From assembly GCA_013204555.1 (NCBI GenBank), contig JABMNO010000021.1, forward strand, positions 1 to 64,000: a stretch of DNA of 64,000 bases, in the 5' to 3' direction. Made by a program: the position numbers and the translations under genes. This document shows, piece after piece, positions 60,782 to 64,000 of this stretch. Positions within the stretch are counted from its first letter, which is position 1; every line of letters starts with the position of its first letter. The notes beneath the pieces were generated by a model. It worked only from the letters and a program-made list of their open reading frames with translations. It was not told the origin of the DNA and did not search any database. The DNA comes from Chloroflexota bacterium. GTDB taxonomy: Bacteria; Chloroflexota; Dehalococcoidia; Lucifugimonadales; Lucifugimonadaceae.

Positions 60782-61756
60782 TTGGGTGTGACCGTGAGCA
60801 GTGAGGATCCCGTAGTCGTAACTGGCGCAGCCGGATTCCTTGGACGTCGCGTCGTGCGAGAAATCGCTGCGATGGGTAGGCCTGTCCGCGCGATTGTGCG
60901 CCGACCTGAACAACGAGCAATCGTCGATCTGGCCAACGTCCACGTTTTTGAGGCTGATGTCACCGACTCCAACGCCCTGGCCGCCGCCATGTCCGGCGCC
61001 TCACAAGTCGTCCACTGCGCCGCAATACTTCGGGAACGTGGTTCAGCTACCTATGAGGCCGTGAACGTACAGGGAACTCAGAAGGTCTTTCAGGCTGCTG
61101 TGGACGCGGGCATTCAGCGCGGTGTGCTCGTGTCCGTTGTCGGTGCAGACCAGACCTCATCTGCCCGCTACTTCAACTCACGTGGAAAAAGCGAGGCAGC
61201 GGCCCTGACATCTGGTATTAATCTGAGTATCGCCCGCCTGTCGGCCCTGTTCGGGGAGGGGGATGAGTTCGCCAACGCCCTCGCAGCACTCGTCAAGCTG
61301 GGACCGCTCGTGCCAGTCATCGGAAGCGGCAAGACCCGTTTTCAGCCACTCTCAGCCGACGACGCCGCCTATGCGATCGCTCGGCTGGCACATTCGCCTG
61401 GTCACGATGGCGAAATACTAGAACTGGGTGGACCAGATGTCATGGACTACCGGCAGATACTCGATCTCATAGCCGCAACCATGGGTCGAAGAACTATCAA
61501 GGTCGGGCTGCCGCTCCTCATAATGAGACCTGTGGTCCGCATTATGGAGCTACTCACACCCAACCCACCGGCGACCTCCGAGCAATTGAAAATGCTAGAC
61601 ACGGACAACGTCCCTGCAGGCCCATCGTTCACTGATCTTTTTGACCGACCACCGCGCCCCATGCGAGGCAATATCGACTACGTAAACCGCGTTAGCGTCG
61701 CCGCCGCACTACGCATCATGATCGGCCGGATGCCGCGCCACATCCGAGATCATTAA
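60782..61756 (+). CDS. NAD(P)-binding atypical SDR (NDUFA9-like)
   Basis: 324 aa from TTG 60782, or shorter from GTG 60788/60794. VVVTGAAGFLGRRVVREIAAMG is the NAD(P) loop; QVVHCAAILRE and GVLVSVVGADQ follow. The catalytic Tyr-x3-Lys appears replaced by YFNSRGKSEAA, as in atypical SDRs related to complex I subunit NDUFA9 and to NmrA-like proteins. Function unknown; quinone-biosynthesis or membrane-linked roles have been proposed for relatives. 15 bp before folC, probably one operon. Confidence 0.75.
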   Translation: MGVTVSSEDPVVVTGAAGFLGRRVVREIAAMGRPVRAIVRRPEQRAIVDLANVHVFEADVTDSNALAAAMSGASQVVHCAAILRERGSATYEAVNVQGTQKVFQAAVDAGIQRGVLVSVVGADQTSSARYFNSRGKSEAAALTSGINLSIARLSALFGEGDEFANALAALVKLGPLVPVIGSGKTRFQPLSADDAAYAIARLAHSPGHDGEILELGGPDVMDYRQILDLIAATMGRRTIKVGLPLLIMRPVVRIMELLTPNPPATSEQLKMLDTDNVPAGPSFTDLFDRPPRPMRGNIDYVNRVSVAAALRIMIGRMPRHIRDH

Positions 61757-61771
61757 GGCACGAGTGATTCT

Positions 61772-63154
61772 TTGAGTAGATATCAGGCCGCCCTGGACAG
61801 ATTGATGACTCTGCCGGATTTCGAGAAGAAAAGCCGGTCCATGGAGCCATCTGACTTCCATTTGAGGCGAGTACAACTGCTAATGGAGTCCTGCGGTAAT
61901 CCGCAGAACACCGTCCCCGCGATTCACGTCGCGGGTTCTAAAGGCAAGGGCAGCACCGCGGCGATGATCACAAGTATCCTCGCCGCAGCCGGAAATACCG
62001 TCGGCCTCTACACGTCGCCCAGCCTTCACGCTGCCAGAGAACGCATCCGCGTAGGCCTTGAGCCGGTAGCAGAGGACGTTTTCGCTGATCTTGTCGATGA
62101 GCTGTGGCCGCACATCGTCGAAGTCAGCCGCACGGGTCAGGTTGGCAAAGTGAGCTACTTCGAGATCATGACGGCGATGGCCTGGGTTCACTTTGCAGCG
62201 ATTGGCGCTGACTTCCAGGTAGTCGAAGTAGGCCTCGGCGGTCGGCTCGACGCCACGAACCTGCTCAACCCACTCGTCAGCGTAATAACGCCCATCGGTC
62301 TCGACCACGTGGCGGTGCTTGGAAACACCATCCCTGAGATCGCCGCCGAAAAAGGTGGCATCATCAAGCCAGATACTCCGGTCGTTGTTGGTCGACAGCC
62401 CGAATCAGCAATGACCACCCTCTCCGCCCTGGCGGACTCCCGAGGTGCTCCGCTTACACGCGCAATGGAGGCGACGCGGGTCCGAGAGTTGCCCGGCACG
62501 ACCGGAGCAGCGACCATAACGGAGTTATCGTCAACTGCCGGGAACAAATACAGGTTCACTCTCCCGCTCTTTGGCCGGCACCAGATCGACAATGCCCGCG
62601 TTGCCGTAGCGGCTATCGAACGCCTACCTGCTGATTCACGCATTCCAGACAAGAGCGCAATCGAGCGTGGACTTGAGTCCGTAAAGTGGCCAGCGCGTGC
62701 AGAAATCGTCACTGCCACCAATGAGACTCCAATAATACTGGTCGATGGCGCTCATTCCCCAGACTCCGCCACAGTCCTATCAGACGCCATAGATGACATG
62801 CATCTTTCCAGTGGCCAACGCATATTTATCTTCGGCGGATCAGGCGGCCACGACTTCGCGGAAACCGCATCGCGACTGTCAAATAGCGACTCGAAATTCA
62901 TCGTCACGCAGTCACGTCACCCCAAAGCCGTCCCGCCCGATGAGGTAGCCGCGGCGCTTCTGCGAGATAATGTACTTGTCGCCAAGGTGACTTCTACTAC
63001 CAGTGAGGCCCTCGCTGCGGCTAAACGAATAGCTAACAAAGAAGATTTAATAGTGGCCACCGGCTCCCTGGCCATAGCGGCCGAGATCCGGGAGATTGAG
63101 CTCAACATCAAACCCGACTACTACCCAACACTCCGCCCACCCGCGGCGAAATGA
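61772..63154 (+). CDS. folC: Folylpolyglutamate/dihydrofolate synthase
   Basis: 460 aa from TTG 61772. Mur-ligase fold: VAGSKGKGSTAAMITSIL (P-loop), a TSPSLHAARERIRVG segment, VVEVGLGGRLDATNLL, LDHVAVLGNTIPEIAAEKGGIIKP and a C-terminal domain with ILVDGAHSPDSATVL. It adds glutamate to folates (and possibly makes dihydrofolate) using ATP. Length is normal. Likely co-transcribed with the SDR before and the ketoacyl synthase after (12 bp gap). Confidence 0.9.
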   Translation: MSRYQAALDRLMTLPDFEKKSRSMEPSDFHLRRVQLLMESCGNPQNTVPAIHVAGSKGKGSTAAMITSILAAAGNTVGLYTSPSLHAARERIRVGLEPVAEDVFADLVDELWPHIVEVSRTGQVGKVSYFEIMTAMAWVHFAAIGADFQVVEVGLGGRLDATNLLNPLVSVITPIGLDHVAVLGNTIPEIAAEKGGIIKPDTPVVVGRQPESAMTTLSALADSRGAPLTRAMEATRVRELPGTTGAATITELSSTAGNKYRFTLPLFGRHQIDNARVAVAAIERLPADSRIPDKSAIERGLESVKWPARAEIVTATNETPIILVDGAHSPDSATVLSDAIDDMHLSSGQRIFIFGGSGGHDFAETASRLSNSDSKFIVTQSRHPKAVPPDEVAAALLRDNVLVAKVTSTTSEALAAAKRIANKEDLIVATGSLAIAAEIREIELNIKPDYYPTLRPPAAK

Positions 63155-63166
63155 AAGTGATTGCAG

Positions 63167-64000
63167 ATGGCTAACGACCAGAGAATTCGAGTCGTCATCA
63201 CCGGAATAGGCGCTCTCACCCCCAATGGCAACTCCGTTGATGAGTACTGGGCAGCGTTAAAAGCTGGCAAGTCCGGAATCGCCCCGTTCACGCTGATGGA
63301 GTCCAACGACTACCCGTGCCAGATCGGTGGCGAAGTCAAAGATTTCGATCCCACCACTTACATGGACCGCAAAGAGTCGCGCCGCCTGGCGCGCTTCTCA
63401 CAGCTTTCAGTGGGCGCAACCACCCAGGCCATAGAGGACGCCAAACTTAACATCGCTGCCGTTGGCCCGGAGGACGTGGGCGTACTGCTGGGCTGCGGTG
63501 CTGGTGGTCTTCCTGAGACGGAGGAAGCTGGCAGAATTCTTGTGAACCGTGGCGGCATGCGCATCTCCCCCTTCTACATTCCCGGAATGCTGGTCAACAT
63601 GGCCGCCGCAAACGTCAGCCGCCTTTTCGGCGCCGTCGGATACACCAACACTTGCGTCACCGCCTGCGCTGCCGGTACCCAGGCCATTGGCGAGGCAGCG
63701 GAAGTGATTCGCCGTGGCGCCGCAAAAGTGATGATCACCGGTGGCACTGAGGCCGGCATCTGCCAGCTTGGAATGGGTGGCTTTTCGACCATCCGCGCGC
63801 TCACCACAAATTTCAACGACACCCCGGAAAAGGCCAGTCGACCCTTCGATGCCGATCGTGATGGCTTCGCCCCAGCTGAGGGTGCTGCAACGCTGATCCT
63901 GGAGAGTGAACAGCACGCTCTAGATCGTGGCGCAACCATCTACGGAGAAATCGCCGGCTTCGGAGTCACATCGGACGCCTACCACCTCGTCCAACCGCAC
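63167..64000 (+). CDS. fabF: Beta-ketoacyl-ACP synthase II (FabF-like), cut by the window end
   Basis: 278 codons from ATG 63167 to the last base, with no stop. Thiolase fold: VVITGIGALTPNGNSVDEYW opens it, VGVLLGCGAGG follows, and the nucleophile Cys is in VTACAAGTQAIGEA. GGTEAGICQLGMGGF and RPFDADRDGFAPAEGA are also conserved. The two His of the active site would lie beyond the window. It extends fatty acyl-ACP with malonyl-ACP. Likely part of a FabF/FolC operon; a polyketide-type KAS cannot be excluded. Confidence 0.9.
   Translation, partial: MANDQRIRVVITGIGALTPNGNSVDEYWAALKAGKSGIAPFTLMESNDYPCQIGGEVKDFDPTTYMDRKESRRLARFSQLSVGATTQAIEDAKLNIAAVGPEDVGVLLGCGAGGLPETEEAGRILVNRGGMRISPFYIPGMLVNMAAANVSRLFGAVGYTNTCVTACAAGTQAIGEAAEVIRRGAAKVMITGGTEAGICQLGMGGFSTIRALTTNFNDTPEKASRPFDADRDGFAPAEGAATLILESEQHALDRGATIYGEIAGFGVTSDAYHLVQPH

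Overview
This is a window of bacterial chromosome, dense in genes and moderately GC-rich. Many starts are TTG or GTG with readable Shine-Dalgarno sites, and many genes overlap by 4 bp. The mix of genes suggests a Chloroflexota bacterium, possibly of the marine SAR202/Dehalococcoidia type. That mix includes MutS2, DUF2203, DUF1232, an F420-type luciferase-like oxidoreductase, enolase-superfamily, RraA, HpcH/HpaI and DapA-like enzymes, several extended SDRs, an OFA-family transporter and an NrfD-type molybdoenzyme. The assignment is inference: no rRNA or other marker gene is present. No tRNA, rRNA or CRISPR array was seen.

Layout. 0-5 kb: a Fur-family regulator with a NiCoT-like nickel transporter, an HxlR regulator, a D-aminoacylase-like amidohydrolase, an AAC(3)-family acetyltransferase and DUF2203. 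5-14.5 kb: a GNAT gene with an ABC-2 exporter pair, a MerR regulator with a second GNAT, a 10-formyl-THF hydrolase-like protein, MutS2 and an OFA transporter. 14.8-20.8 kb: a phage head module (prohead protease, HK97-type capsid, small structural proteins, connector and terminator-like proteins). 21-36 kb: a papain-like protein of unknown role, then metabolic genes including a selenocysteine peroxiredoxin-like protein with an in-frame UGA and SECIS-like hairpin at 29690-30157. 36-41 kb: RNase D, then the other half of the phage module (portal, large terminase, zinc ribbon) on the minus strand. 41-44.9 kb: a DapA-like protein, a lipoprotein, a histidine kinase and RpiB. 45-55.4 kb: a molybdoenzyme operon with its own PhnD-like sensor, kinase and response regulator. 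55.7-64 kb: an Nmad3-like protein, SDRs, a protein with an RGG-like repeat tail, a ROK kinase, a HEAT-repeat protein, FolC and the start of a FabF-type ketoacyl synthase cut by the window end.

The two most notable observations are these. (1) A tailless HK97-type capsid gene set is split over 23 kb. Both halves have closely similar promoters carrying a palindromic GAAC-N4-GTTC (Gram-positive-type LexA) operator. Inverting the segment of about 14.9-37.8 kb would restore the canonical order terminase, portal, protease, capsid, connectors. (2) A CxxC-type peroxiredoxin-like protein has its first Cys replaced by UGA, followed at the expected distance by a perfect 6-bp stem with an AGUUG loop. A third is the molybdoenzyme operon, whose catalytic subunit lacks one expected Fe-S cysteine. 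It also encodes a small two-helix membrane protein and an MvhD-like polyferredoxin, and is preceded by a three-gene sensing system. Only the sequence was read; no homology search was run.
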